This document shows, piece after piece, positions 14,881 through 23,338 of a stretch of 64,000 nt of DNA. Source of the stretch: a virus; IMG/VR virus record IMGVR_UViG_3300046492_000237, positions 1 through 64,000 of that record; one strand, given 5' to 3'. Positions within the stretch are counted from its first letter, which is position 1. Each line of letters starts with the position of its first letter. Below the pieces are notes generated by a model. The model saw only the letters and a program-made list of their open reading frames with translations. It searched no databases and was not told the DNA's origin. Both the position numbers and the translations under genes were made by a program.

Positions 14881-16520
14881 TGACCGACAATGCCATCCAA
14901 ACCGCGCACAACCCGTCTGCTCCGAAAGATGAGCAGCAGGACGCCATGCGCGAAGCACAAAAGAACGCGATCCCGAGCAGCGTCGAAGACATGATGCCGC
15001 TGATCAAATTCATGTCCCAGCAATATGAGGATCAGGAGTTCGCGAAGGCTCTGACAAAGCCCAACGTGATCCCGTATCCGAGCATGGCGGCCGCCAAGGG
15101 CGAATCCGGCATGCAGTCCGTATATCTGGACGAGCGCCGGGTTGAAATGCTTGGCGAATATTACGAGCGCCCGGGCGCCTTCGGCTTCGACATGATGCGA
15201 GCAATGGTCGACCAGACGCCGATCCTGTCAGCGGTGATCATGACCCGCGAGCGGCAGATCCGTCGGTTCTGTCGTGTGCAGGAAACCGGGAAAGGCCCCG
15301 GCTTCGCGATTCGGCACAAGGATCAGAGCATCAAGATGGGCAAGACCGAGCAGAGCACCATCACTCTGCTCGAAAGCTTTTTCACGAACTGCGGCTGGGA
15401 GTCGAAGCCGCGCCAGCGCATGCGCCTGCGCCGCGACAACTTTTCCGGGTTCATGTCGAAGCTGGTGCGGGACACGCTGACCATGGACAGCGCCGCGATC
15501 GAGACTGAGTGGAAGCGTGACAAGGCCAAAGGCCTCGATGGCATGTACGCGGTCGACGGCGCCACCATCCGCCTCTGCACCGAATCAGGCTACCGTGGCG
15601 ATGATGAGCTGTTCGCGCTGCAGGTGGTTCAGGGCAACATTCGCGCGGCTTACACCTATGACGATTTGATCTACGTCCCGCGCAACCCGCGCACCGACGT
15701 GATGGTCGGCGGTTACGGCATGTCCGAGGTCGAGCTGCTGATCAAAGTGGTCACCGGCTTCCTCAACGCCATGACCTACAACCTCAAGTTCTTCGATTCG
15801 AACACCATCCCGAAAGGGATTTTGCACATGGCCGGCGACTACAGCGCCGAGGACCTGAACAGCTTCAAGCGCTACTGGAACGCCATGACCAAGGGCGTGG
15901 CCAACGCGTGGACCATGCCGGTGATGATCGCCAAGAATGGCGAGTCGAAAGCGTCGTTTGAGAAATTCGATGTCGATGTCGACGAACTGATGTTCGGCAA
16001 GTGGATGACCTTCCTCACGTCGATCATCTGCGCGATCTACGGCATGGCTCCGGATGAAATCAACTTTGAGAGCTTCACCACGGGCACCAGCTCGCTGAGC
16101 GGTAGCGACACCGAGGAAAAGTTGATCAACTCCAAGGACAAGGGGTTGCGGCCGCTGCTGTCCTACTTCGAGGACCTGTTTTCCGATTACGTCGTGTCTG
16201 AGTTCAACGAGAACTATGTGTTCCGCTGGACCGGTCTGGACGAGATGGATTCCAAACAGGCTTGGACTGAGGAAAACGCGATCAGCACTTGGGGTGAAGC
16301 CCGCAAGGCTCGCGGTCAGGATGAGATCGCAGACGACGTGCTCAACAACGCGCCGCTCAACCCGAACCTCATGGGCATCTATATGCAGACCGTGATGGGC
16401 GGCGGTGATGATGATTCCCAGCCAGCCGGCGGTGCGCCAGCCAAGCCAAAAAAGGCACCGAAAAGCGATAGCGAGCTGCAAAAGGCCTTTGGCCTGCCGC
16501 AGTTCAGGGTGGATCCGTAA
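14880..16520 (+). CDS. Portal protein
   Basis: 546 codons from ATG 14880. Portal-type features are visible: an early segment on prior activation and variation (FDMMRAMVDQTPILSAVIMTRERQIRRF is the usual N-terminal alpha region of portals), a central conserved GMSEVELLIKVVTGFLNAMTY with FFDSNTIPKGIL, and SIICAIYGMAPDEINFES. The portal forms the dodecameric ring at one head vertex through which the terminase pumps DNA. The C-terminal 40 residues are Gly/Ala/Pro/Lys-rich and probably flexible. It lies directly upstream of the structured RNA and head morphogenesis gene. Confidence 0.88.
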   Translation: MTDNAIQTAHNPSAPKDEQQDAMREAQKNAIPSSVEDMMPLIKFMSQQYEDQEFAKALTKPNVIPYPSMAAAKGESGMQSVYLDERRVEMLGEYYERPGAFGFDMMRAMVDQTPILSAVIMTRERQIRRFCRVQETGKGPGFAIRHKDQSIKMGKTEQSTITLLESFFTNCGWESKPRQRMRLRRDNFSGFMSKLVRDTLTMDSAAIETEWKRDKAKGLDGMYAVDGATIRLCTESGYRGDDELFALQVVQGNIRAAYTYDDLIYVPRNPRTDVMVGGYGMSEVELLIKVVTGFLNAMTYNLKFFDSNTIPKGILHMAGDYSAEDLNSFKRYWNAMTKGVANAWTMPVMIAKNGESKASFEKFDVDVDELMFGKWMTFLTSIICAIYGMAPDEINFESFTTGTSSLSGSDTEEKLINSKDKGLRPLLSYFEDLFSDYVVSEFNENYVFRWTGLDEMDSKQAWTEENAISTWGEARKARGQDEIADDVLNNAPLNPNLMGIYMQTVMGGGDDDSQPAGGAPAKPKKAPKSDSELQKAFGLPQFRVDP

Positions 16521-16529
16521 CAGAGGATC

Positions 16530-16552
16530 GTCGTGACGCAATGATCAACGCA
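16530..16552 (+). promoter_or_regulatory. Late promoter element 3 (structured leader / head morphogenesis)
   Basis: GTCGTGAC at 16530, AATGAT at 16540-16545, predicted start A 16552. No start codon is at +1 here; the transcript would begin with the hairpin-rich stretch described next. Confidence 0.6.
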
Positions 16553-16822
16553 TTGAGCCCAAGCATCCCCTAAGTCTGAGGGGGCCGGGAGGGGTTAAGC
16601 TCCCGGGTACTATTCACCTTGCATCGCTCAAGGTTTTGAGTCGGCAACGACCCATGCAGACAAAGCGGAGAAGCGCAACCCCCCTGTAGACTTGGTTATC
16701 CCTCCTCGCCAAGTCTATAAGTCGCCAAGGGCGGGAGTCCGATGCTGTCGGTCGGTGGATGTCCAGACGCTCCGCTGGCGCCACCGACTGGGGCGACCCT
16801 TCACTCTCCAAAGGATGCGCTT
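16552..16822 (+). ncRNA. Structured non-coding RNA candidate between portal and head gene
   Basis: Six hairpins follow one another: CCCCT/AGGGG (16567-16583), CCGGGAG/CTCCCGG (16585-16606), CTCAA-GGTT-TTGAG (16627-16640), GTCG-GCAA-CGAC with a GNRA loop (16640-16651), TAGACTTGG/CCAAGTCTA (16687-16717) and GTCGGTGG/CCACCGAC with inner CCAG/CTGG (16751-16788). No convincing gene lies in it. It could be a free RNA or a long 5' leader of the head gene. An ATG at 16742, in frame with the next gene, would put the last hairpin in coding sequence. Confidence 0.5.
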
Positions 16823-17965
16823 GTGGCTTTTCTCCTCGACCTCACACCTATCAGCCGGCAGACAACCAACGCCGCGCTCGAATTCATTTACAAGGCAGTC
16901 CACGATGGTGAAGACGGCATCTGGAGTCCGCATGAGTCCGTGCTGATCCGCAGACTTGTCGAGCTGTTCTCCGAACGCGGCCTCGATCGTCTTGAACACG
17001 TCAAGCAGCAGATCATCGCATGGGAAAATGGCGACCACTTCAAACCCGGCGCGCCTCAGCCTGTTGCCGTCCCGGGCATGATGGGGCGCTGGTCTGACGC
17101 CGAGCTGAAACTGGTCCGCGTCTACCTCGAATCGCTCCCGCCGAGCAGCTGGTCGCTGGATGACCACATGATGGCCGTCGATTACGTGGTTCAGCGCTAC
17201 CTTCCTGCCGATGAGTTGCGCACCGAAGCGGAGTGGATGGCCACCCGCGCAAACCTCATGGGCAAGGTGCAAGCCAATCTCGATCAGCCGGCCACGGTCA
17301 CGCAGGCGGACAAGGTTCTGGCCGCGCTGCCATCGACCATGGCTGCCGCAGTTCAACAGTTCAACATCAATCAGCAGCAGCTGAAAACCATGGCGTTCGG
17401 TAATGCCCGGGCCGCCGAGAACGTGCGCGCGCTGGCCGACGATGTCAGGCACCGGATGCGCAACGCGGTGATGCAGCACCTTGAGGAGGAGTTTACCGGC
17501 GGCACCAGCGAATCGCTGCAGACCAAACTGTTCGACCAGTTCGCCACGTTGAACCGTGACTGGCGCCGGATTGCCGTCACTGAGGCGGGCGAGACCATGA
17601 ATCAGGGTTTCATCGCCAACCTTGCTCCCGGCACAAAGGTTCAGCGCATCGAGCAGTACGCCAGTGCGTGCGCGTTCTGCCGCAAGATCCACAAGCGTAT
17701 TGCCACAGTGGTATCCCCGGACAAGCCAGACAAGGATGGCGAAACAGAGATCTGGGTCGGCAAAAACAACATTGGCCGATCGGCATCCCCGCGCAAGCGT
17801 GTGGGTGACACGTTGGTCAATCGCACGCCAGATGAAATGTACTGGTTACCCGCCGGGCTTGCGCATCCGCACTGTCGCGGGCGCTGGGTGCTGGTGATTC
17901 AGGACCTGCCCGGTGATGATCCGGAGTTCGGCGACTGGTTGCGTAAGACGCTCGGCGGCGAATAG
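16823..17965 (+). CDS. Head morphogenesis protein (Mu gpF-like)
   Basis: 380 codons from GTG 16823, chosen for AAAGGA seven bases upstream; ATG 16742 would add 27 residues that look non-coding. The C-terminal half has the minor-head signature: WRRIAVTEAGETMNQGF, then CAFCRKI and a late LAHPHCRGRW. Such proteins sit inside or at the neck of the procapsid near the portal and help assembly or DNA ejection. The cysteine/histidine pairs (CAFC, HPHC) probably bind a metal. Confidence 0.83.
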   Translation: MAFLLDLTPISRQTTNAALEFIYKAVHDGEDGIWSPHESVLIRRLVELFSERGLDRLEHVKQQIIAWENGDHFKPGAPQPVAVPGMMGRWSDAELKLVRVYLESLPPSSWSLDDHMMAVDYVVQRYLPADELRTEAEWMATRANLMGKVQANLDQPATVTQADKVLAALPSTMAAAVQQFNINQQQLKTMAFGNARAAENVRALADDVRHRMRNAVMQHLEEEFTGGTSESLQTKLFDQFATLNRDWRRIAVTEAGETMNQGFIANLAPGTKVQRIEQYASACAFCRKIHKRIATVVSPDKPDKDGETEIWVGKNNIGRSASPRKRVGDTLVNRTPDEMYWLPAGLAHPHCRGRWVLVIQDLPGDDPEFGDWLRKTLGGE

Positions 17966-17982
17966 CTGCTATATTTGAGCAA
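17965..17982. promoter_or_regulatory. Palindromic operator-like site, copy 6 (one good half)
   Basis: GCTGCTA-TATT-TGAGCAA overlapping the head gene stop. The right half matches, the left half is degenerate. TGCTATATT within it reads as an extended -10 towards the secreted protein gene at 18003. Confidence 0.45.
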
Positions 17983-18002
17983 TCACCCAACGAGTACCTG
18001 CC

Positions 18003-18197
18003 ATGAAAACGCTATTTGCCCTCATGATCGCTTTGCTGCCACTGGCCGCGATCGCTGATTCAAGCACCTGCTACAGCATCACCGATGCGGATGCGCGCCT
18101 GTATTGTCTGGCCAAGTCAAGAAGCGAGCCGAGCACCTGCTACTCGATCGTCAAGCCGGATCTGCGCGCCATGTGCCTTGCGGAAGCCAGCAAATAG
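18003..18197 (+). CDS. Small exported protein with duplicated STCYSI repeat
   Basis: 64 codons. A signal peptide (MKTLFALMIALLPLAAIADS) precedes two copies of a short unit: STCYSITDADARLYCLA and STCYSIVKPDLRAMCLA, each with two cysteines about 11 residues apart. The mature peptide of about 45 residues probably has two disulphides. It sits between head genes behind its own promoter-like sequence and before a terminator (18261), so it is a self-contained 'moron'-like unit. Function unknown to me. Confidence 0.7.
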   Translation: MKTLFALMIALLPLAAIADSSTCYSITDADARLYCLAKSRSEPSTCYSIVKPDLRAMCLAEASK

Positions 18198-18260
18198 ACG
18201 GTACGATGACCGCCGGCCCTGATGGAGGTCGCAGCCACACGGCAACCATCACTGACTAAG

Positions 18261-18280
18261 CCGCCTACAGGCGGTTTTTT
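18261..18280 (+). terminator. Rho-independent terminator after the small exported protein gene
   Basis: CCGCC-TACA-GGCGG followed by TTTTTT. It insulates the small exported gene from the protease unit, whose own late promoter element starts at 18307. Confidence 0.85.
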
Positions 18281-18306
18281 CATGCCTGCGATTCGCCACG
18301 CAAACT

Positions 18307-18329
18307 GTCGTGACGACACCATTGAGGCA
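18307..18329 (+). promoter_or_regulatory. Late promoter element 4 (protease-scaffold-capsid)
   Basis: GTCGTGAC at 18307, CACCAT at 18317-18322, predicted start A 18329 equal to the protease ATG. Confidence 0.65.
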
Positions 18330-19222
18330 TGACAGAAGCCCAGCATCAAAGTGCCAATCCAGAATATCTAAGCATCGGAACGATGCTGAAGGCTCGCCCC
18401 TCCGAGGAGAAAGGCGAGCGCTTCATCTATCTGGAAGCCAGCCGCGAAGGCGCCGACCAGCAGAACGATATCGTCCTCGCGAAAGCGCTGGAGGATTCTG
18501 CGCCCCATTTCCTCAAGTTCGGAAACATCGATATCGACCACAAGTCGATGCCGTCGATCGCTGCCCAGTACGGCATCACCGAGCCTGAAGCGTGGGAGGT
18601 CGGCGTTCCCGAGGAGGTTCGCGTTGACGGCCCTTCGGTATTCGTCAAGGCTCGCCTGTTCAAGGGTGATACACCGCTCGCGGCCAAGGCCAACATGGTC
18701 TGGGAAAGCATGACTCAGCTGAGTCCAGCCGCTCGCTGGTATGCATCCGTGGGTGGCGCAACTTTGGCTCGCCGCGATGGCGTTGATCACCTGACCAAAT
18801 CAAAAGTCAGCTATGTGACCAAGGTTCGCTGGAGCAACTTGGCTATCAGCCGCCAGCCAGTCAACCAGCACGTTTCTGCTGCCAGCACCATTCCCTTTGG
18901 GATCCTCGCCAAGTGCTGGACGCCGGCTGGCTTCGACATGGCGAAAGCTTTGGAAGCCAGCTACGCCACCGACGTCTCCCAGCTTTCGGGTGGCGGCGCA
19001 CTCGGCATGCAGTCGATCGATGCCGGACCTTCCTATTTTCAGTTCCGCGATCAGCTTTCTGAGTCGCTACTGGAAGGTCGTGACCACATCATTCAATCCG
19101 CACAAGGCTTGGCAGATTACGCCATGCACAAATTCGGTCTGTCTCGCGTTGAGGCAGTTGAATGGGTAACCCGTTTCATGCGCGACATCAAAAACTCACT
19201 GACAAAACGAGGCTCGGAATGA
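18329..19222 (+). CDS. Prohead (capsid maturation) protease
   Basis: 297 codons before the scaffold and major capsid genes, the expected place. The herpes/HK97-type serine protease fold is suggested by GNIDIDHKS (candidate catalytic His), VFVKARLFKG, and RWYASVGG (candidate Ser). The protease domain spans roughly residues 25-190. The C-terminal third carries KALEAS-YATDVSQLSGGGALG, nearly repeated at the capsid N-terminus. The start codon coincides with late promoter element 4 and has no usable Shine-Dalgarno. Catalytic residues are by pattern only. Confidence 0.75.
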   Translation: MTEAQHQSANPEYLSIGTMLKARPSEEKGERFIYLEASREGADQQNDIVLAKALEDSAPHFLKFGNIDIDHKSMPSIAAQYGITEPEAWEVGVPEEVRVDGPSVFVKARLFKGDTPLAAKANMVWESMTQLSPAARWYASVGGATLARRDGVDHLTKSKVSYVTKVRWSNLAISRQPVNQHVSAASTIPFGILAKCWTPAGFDMAKALEASYATDVSQLSGGGALGMQSIDAGPSYFQFRDQLSESLLEGRDHIIQSAQGLADYAMHKFGLSRVEAVEWVTRFMRDIKNSLTKRGSE

Positions 19223-19866
19223 GCGAAAAATTTCAAGCACTGCTCGCCGAGCTGGATCAGGCGGGCGCTGACACTCAAGAGCAACTGGCTAAATCGCTGC
19301 CTGCTGCTGTTGAGCCACAAACCCCTGCTGCGGCAACTCCTACTGCTGCCCCCGCGCCAGCTGCTGACCCGGTAAACCCGGAAGATGCCAACGGCGGCGT
19401 TCTGGCCAAGGCCCTCGGCGAAGTAAATGCTCTGGCGCAAGGCGCTCAAGCGGCTACCGGCGACGATCCTGTTGTTATCGATGGCGAAGAAATCTTCAAG
19501 TCGCTGGAAGCCCTTGGCGGCCGCCAGACCGGTGTTGAAGAAGTGCTGACCAAATCCGTGACCTCTCTTCTGGGTCTGGTCAAAGGTCAGAACGCGCTGA
19601 TCAAGTCCCTGTCCGACCGCCTCGATGTCCTCGGTGGCACCGGCGCCGGTCGCCGCACCGTGATTCAGGTTCAAGAGCGCCCGGACGTCGGCGGTGTGCT
19701 GGCCAAGGCTCAGCCTGAAGGCATGAGCGCACCGGAAATTCTGGCAAAAGCTAACACCGCGTTCGATGCCAAGAAAATCACCGGTCTTGAACTCACCGCG
19801 CTGGACGTGAGTCTGCGCAACGGTCAGGTGCCATCGACCGAAACCCTGAACAAAATTCTTTCCTAA
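19219..19866 (+). CDS. Capsid scaffold protein
   Basis: 215 codons from the ATGA overlap with the protease gene (19219), so translation is coupled. It has low complexity: an Ala/Pro-rich segment (about residues 28-52), then helical, acidic stretches, as expected of a scaffold that fills the procapsid and is removed by the protease. GGVLAKA occurs twice and FGILAK once in the protease, hinting at shared processing or binding tags. Confidence 0.7.
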   Translation: MSEKFQALLAELDQAGADTQEQLAKSLPAAVEPQTPAAATPTAAPAPAADPVNPEDANGGVLAKALGEVNALAQGAQAATGDDPVVIDGEEIFKSLEALGGRQTGVEEVLTKSVTSLLGLVKGQNALIKSLSDRLDVLGGTGAGRRTVIQVQERPDVGGVLAKAQPEGMSAPEILAKANTAFDAKKITGLELTALDVSLRNGQVPSTETLNKILS

Positions 19867-19919
19867 CCCGCCGGGTAAGGCAAGCACGACAGCAACAACC
19901 ATCACTTTGAGGTTTATCG

Positions 19920-21422
19920 ATGGACATCAACCAACTCGCTGCACAATTCGGCGCTGCCGCTCCCGGCGGGGCTCCCATTCTGGGCGGTTCTCAGGGCGGC
20001 GCACCGGCGCAGGACCTGATCAAGGCTCTGGAAGCCAGTAATTACCAGACCGACGTTTCCACCCTCACCGGTGGTGGTGCTCTGGGCGTTCAATCGCTGG
20101 ATACGGCGATGAAGACCACCGTGCAGGAGAACGAACACTTCACCCTGTTCAACCGCCTGCAATCCACCAGCGCGACCAACATCGTTGACGAATACGTTCG
20201 TCAGAACAGTGTCGGTGGCTTCCTCGGTGGCTCGACCAACTCCCAAATGGGCGTGGTTCGCTCGGCTCAGGGCGAGTACACCCGCGAAGTCGGTCTGGTC
20301 AAGTTCCTGATGACCCTGCGTCAAGTCGGCTACGTGCTGAACATCGGTAAGAACATCACCGATGCCACCGCAGTCGAAGAACGCAACGGCGCCATGCAGC
20401 TGCTGACCGACGCCGAGTACCTGCTGTTCCACGGCAACGCCGATGCGTGCCCGACCCAGTTTGACGGTATCTTTGCCCAGCTGGACAAAGAAATTGCCGC
20501 CGGCCAGATGTCTGGCGACAACGTGATCGACCTGCAGGGCAAGAAGCTCGACAGCGTCGAAGCGTTCTCCAAGATCAACGTTGCGGTCAGCCGTTACGGT
20601 TCGTGGGGTCGCAGCACCGACGTTTACATGCCGAACAGCGTGCAAAACGACCTGAACACCGGTTTGGACCCAGCGTATCGCTGGACCCCGGGCGGCGGTA
20701 ACACTCCGGTTCTTGGTGGCCACGTTGAAGGCATCCGCCTGACCAACGGCGTACTGAAGACCAACATGGACACCTTCATCCACGATGAAGAAAACCCGAT
20801 GGTCTACCCGTTCGAGGTGTACAACGCCGCGATCGCTACCGCCAACGCTGCGTTCAAGCCAGCCGGCGTGACCGTCGATGCCTCGGCTAACGCCACCGAC
20901 TCGCAGTTCACTTCGGCCCGCGCCGGTAACTACTACTGGGCTGTTGCCGCTGTTGGCGGCCAAGGTCAGGGCCTGACGGCGGTTGTACTGACCGGGCAGA
21001 CCGCTGTGGCTGCTGGTAAAAGCGCTGTGCTGACCATCACCAAGTCGGCAGCCGGCACCGAAACTGGTTACGCGATTTATCGCAGCCGCCAGAACGGCAC
21101 CAACGCTGTAAACGATCTGCGTCTGGTCAAGACCATCAAGAAGACTGGTGACACCACCACCTTCACCGACGTCAACCGCGATATCCCGGGCACGGTCTCG
21201 GTCCCGCTGTTGAACATGGGTCCAAGCGCGGACGCTATCGGCTGGCGTCAATTCCAGCCGATGACCAAGATCCCGCTGCCGTTCGGTATCGGTGGCATGC
21301 CTGTCATCAGCTGGTTCCAGTTCCTGTTCGGTTACCTGCGTATGACCAAGCCGAAGCATCACGGCTACATCAAGAACATCCTGCCGAGCAACGCCAAATG
21401 GCGTCCGCACGTAGGCGAGTAA
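19920..21422 (+). CDS. Major capsid protein with inserted or appended Ig-like domain
   Basis: 500 codons. Position after protease and scaffold, length, and a body with NIVDEYVRQ, REVGLVKFL, YLLFHGN and DVYMPNSVQNDL fit a capsid protein of the HK97 fold. Residues about 320-420 form a separate beta-rich module (GNYYWAVAAVGGQGQ, GYAIYRSRQNG) like the fibronectin/Ig-type domains on phage heads; the sequence returns to capsid-like FGIGGMPVISW afterwards, so it is an insertion before the C-terminus. The N-terminal KALEAS/GGGALG segment is shared with the protease and may contain the cleavage site. AGG-type site upstream; no separate promoter element. Confidence 0.88.
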   Translation: MDINQLAAQFGAAAPGGAPILGGSQGGAPAQDLIKALEASNYQTDVSTLTGGGALGVQSLDTAMKTTVQENEHFTLFNRLQSTSATNIVDEYVRQNSVGGFLGGSTNSQMGVVRSAQGEYTREVGLVKFLMTLRQVGYVLNIGKNITDATAVEERNGAMQLLTDAEYLLFHGNADACPTQFDGIFAQLDKEIAAGQMSGDNVIDLQGKKLDSVEAFSKINVAVSRYGSWGRSTDVYMPNSVQNDLNTGLDPAYRWTPGGGNTPVLGGHVEGIRLTNGVLKTNMDTFIHDEENPMVYPFEVYNAAIATANAAFKPAGVTVDASANATDSQFTSARAGNYYWAVAAVGGQGQGLTAVVLTGQTAVAAGKSAVLTITKSAAGTETGYAIYRSRQNGTNAVNDLRLVKTIKKTGDTTTFTDVNRDIPGTVSVPLLNMGPSADAIGWRQFQPMTKIPLPFGIGGMPVISWFQFLFGYLRMTKPKHHGYIKNILPSNAKWRPHVGE

Positions 21423-21440
21423 CCCCTTGAAGTAGCACCC

Positions 21441-21467
21441 CGGGCGTCCTAGTGGCGCCCGACTTTT
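21441..21467 (+). terminator. Terminator or attenuator after the capsid gene
   Basis: CGGGCG-N9-CGCCCG (21441-21461) then ACTTTTA. The T-run is weak, so partial read-through into the neck genes is likely, as is usual after highly expressed capsid genes. Confidence 0.55.
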
Positions 21468-21481
21468 ATCAGGAGAACGCA

Positions 21482-21976
21482 ATGTCCCGAGTCATTTGTG
21501 ATTTGCCGAACGCATCGCTTGAGATCAGCGGTGTACGTTTCCAAAAGCTGGAAGATGGCCGTTTCATCTCTGACGAAATTGGCGATGAAGTTACCGCCAT
21601 TTTCCTCTCCATCCCGGGCTACGAGCTGGACGAGGATGAATCCGAATCGGATCTGCCGCCTGCTCCGCCGGAACAAAAACCACTGACCAAAACGCAGATC
21701 GCCAAAGTGGCCAAGGCTACCGGTGGCGCCAAGGGCAAAACCGCTAGCGCTGCGCCTGCCGCTCAGGTTGAACCGGTAGCTCCAGTGGTCGAGACCAAGA
21801 CCACGGATGACACCATCGTCCCGGGCGCTGACAACAACGCTGCAAACGTTGAACCGGAAAATGGCGGCGAGCAGACCACCGTTACCGGCGCCGAAACTGA
21901 TGCAACCGCTCCTGTGGTTGTTGAAGGCGGCGAAACACCTGTAAACACCGAAGACAAGCCTGCCGACGTCTTCTAA
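21482..21976 (+). CDS. Hypothetical head-associated protein with acidic tail
   Basis: 164 codons from ATG 21482 (AGGAGAACGC just upstream). The N-terminal 60 residues look folded (MSRVICDLPNASLEISGVRF); the rest is a long Ala/Pro/Val/Glu/Thr tail of low complexity. Such proteins next to the capsid gene are often head decoration or assembly factors, but I see no specific family. Confidence 0.6.
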   Translation: MSRVICDLPNASLEISGVRFQKLEDGRFISDEIGDEVTAIFLSIPGYELDEDESESDLPPAPPEQKPLTKTQIAKVAKATGGAKGKTASAAPAAQVEPVAPVVETKTTDDTIVPGADNNAANVEPENGGEQTTVTGAETDATAPVVVEGGETPVNTEDKPADVF

Positions 21977-21991
21977 TCACCGAGGTGCCAT

Positions 21992-22237
21992 ATGGCGACC
22001 CCTGCGCAACTTGAAACAATCCGCAAGCTCCTCAACAAGCTGTCGCTCGCAACGCAGAAGGCAGGGCTCGGCGATATCCTCGTCTCTGCCGCTACTCCTG
22101 CTTCTTTGCTGTCGGCAGGTATCGTCAAGCAGATGCCATTGATCACTAACGCCAACGTCGACAACTCCGACGCAGGCGCCAAGTTCAACGCTCTGGTTGC
22201 CGCCCTGAAAGCATCCGGCCAAATGGCGAGCGCATAA
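21992..22237 (+). CDS. Hypothetical protein, 81 aa
   Basis: Unrecognised helical protein (MATPAQLETIRKLLNKLSLATQ). GAGGTGCCAT is a good ribosome-binding site. It sits 3 nt before the next gene, between capsid and neck genes, so a head-completion role is possible. Confidence 0.6.
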   Translation: MATPAQLETIRKLLNKLSLATQKAGLGDILVSAATPASLLSAGIVKQMPLITNANVDNSDAGAKFNALVAALKASGQMASA

Positions 22238-22240
22238 ACC

Positions 22241-23338
22241 ATGACCACGATCATTGCCGGTAGTCCGGCGCACTTCGCCGTAACAGTGCAGCGCGACGGG
22301 CAACCGGTAGCGATCACCGGGGCTCTCGAGGCCCGGGTCTTTTCCATGGATGGAAAGGATGAGCTGATCGGCGCCACGGCAGTTGATTCAGCTGCCGCTG
22401 GCGCTGACTGGCCATCTGGTGTAGTTGTTGTCGACTTCACCAATATCGAAACCGCCGTGCTTGCTCCGGGCGATGCCATGCTGGTGCTGTCTGGCGATAT
22501 TGGCATCCGGCGCTTCAGCCTGACTGTAGAAACCCTGTTCGAGCCGACCAGAACCTCACTGTTCATCAAAGACATCGTTGTCGATGAACTCCGGAAAGAT
22601 CGGCTCATGGCAGCCGCGCAAGGCATCCTGCAGGACGTCGTTGTATCCGATGACTACCTGTGGCAAAAGATTCGCGCAGCCGAATCGGAGATCTCCCACA
22701 CCCTGCGTGTGCCGCTGGTCCCGACGCGTTATTTCCCGAACCCGCCAACCCAAGATGAGCTGGATGCACTGGAAGGCATGGCGTGGGAAATTGAAATCGG
22801 CAACGACTACACTCCGGACATGTTCGCGGGCGACAAGTGGGGTTTCATCGCCACGCGCCAGAAGCCAATCATCTCGATCGACCGGCTTCAGTTTTCCTAT
22901 CCGTCGCAGGGCGGCTCCTACTTCGATATCCCCATCCCGTGGGTGAACTTCGACGCGAAGTATGGGCATGTGCGAATTGTCCCGTCATCGAACGCGGTGC
23001 TGAATAGCGTCACCGGGTACGTCCTGACCAACATGGTAGGCGGCCGGCTGATCCCCTCGATGGTGCAGATGACCTACACCGCCGGCCTGACCAACGTATC
23101 TACCACATATCCCGAGCTGCTGGACGCCATCAAGAAGATGGCCGTGCTCAAGATCGTCGGCGATGCATTTTTTCCGAAGTCCGGTTCGATCAGTGGCGAC
23201 GGCTTGAGCGAGTCGATGTCGGTCGACATGTCCGATTATTACGACTCGATCGACGCCATCCTCAACGGGCCGAAAGGTTCTAACGGCGGGCTGATGTCGA
23301 AAATCCACGGTATCCGAGTCATGGTGATGGGCGGATGA
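22241..23338 (+). CDS. Head-tail connector / neck protein, 365 aa
   Basis: The N-terminal 110 residues form a beta-rich domain (GSPAHFAVTVQRDGQPVAITG). The C-terminal part is helical with AAESEISHTLRVPLVPTRYF and a block on packing (GYVLTNMVGGRLIPSMVQMTY), recalling adaptor proteins such as HK97 gp6 or SPP1 gp15 that sit under the portal. The family call is by context and broad pattern only. Overlaps the next gene by 4 nt. Confidence 0.6.
   Translation: MTTIIAGSPAHFAVTVQRDGQPVAITGALEARVFSMDGKDELIGATAVDSAAAGADWPSGVVVVDFTNIETAVLAPGDAMLVLSGDIGIRRFSLTVETLFEPTRTSLFIKDIVVDELRKDRLMAAAQGILQDVVVSDDYLWQKIRAAESEISHTLRVPLVPTRYFPNPPTQDELDALEGMAWEIEIGNDYTPDMFAGDKWGFIATRQKPIISIDRLQFSYPSQGGSYFDIPIPWVNFDAKYGHVRIVPSSNAVLNSVTGYVLTNMVGGRLIPSMVQMTYTAGLTNVSTTYPELLDAIKKMAVLKIVGDAFFPKSGSISGDGLSESMSVDMSDYYDSIDAILNGPKGSNGGLMSKIHGIRVMVMGG

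Noticed and set aside
16552-16822. Group I or group II intron in the portal-head gap
   Set aside because: No conserved P, Q, R, S core elements or domain V-like hairpin, and both flanking genes are complete.
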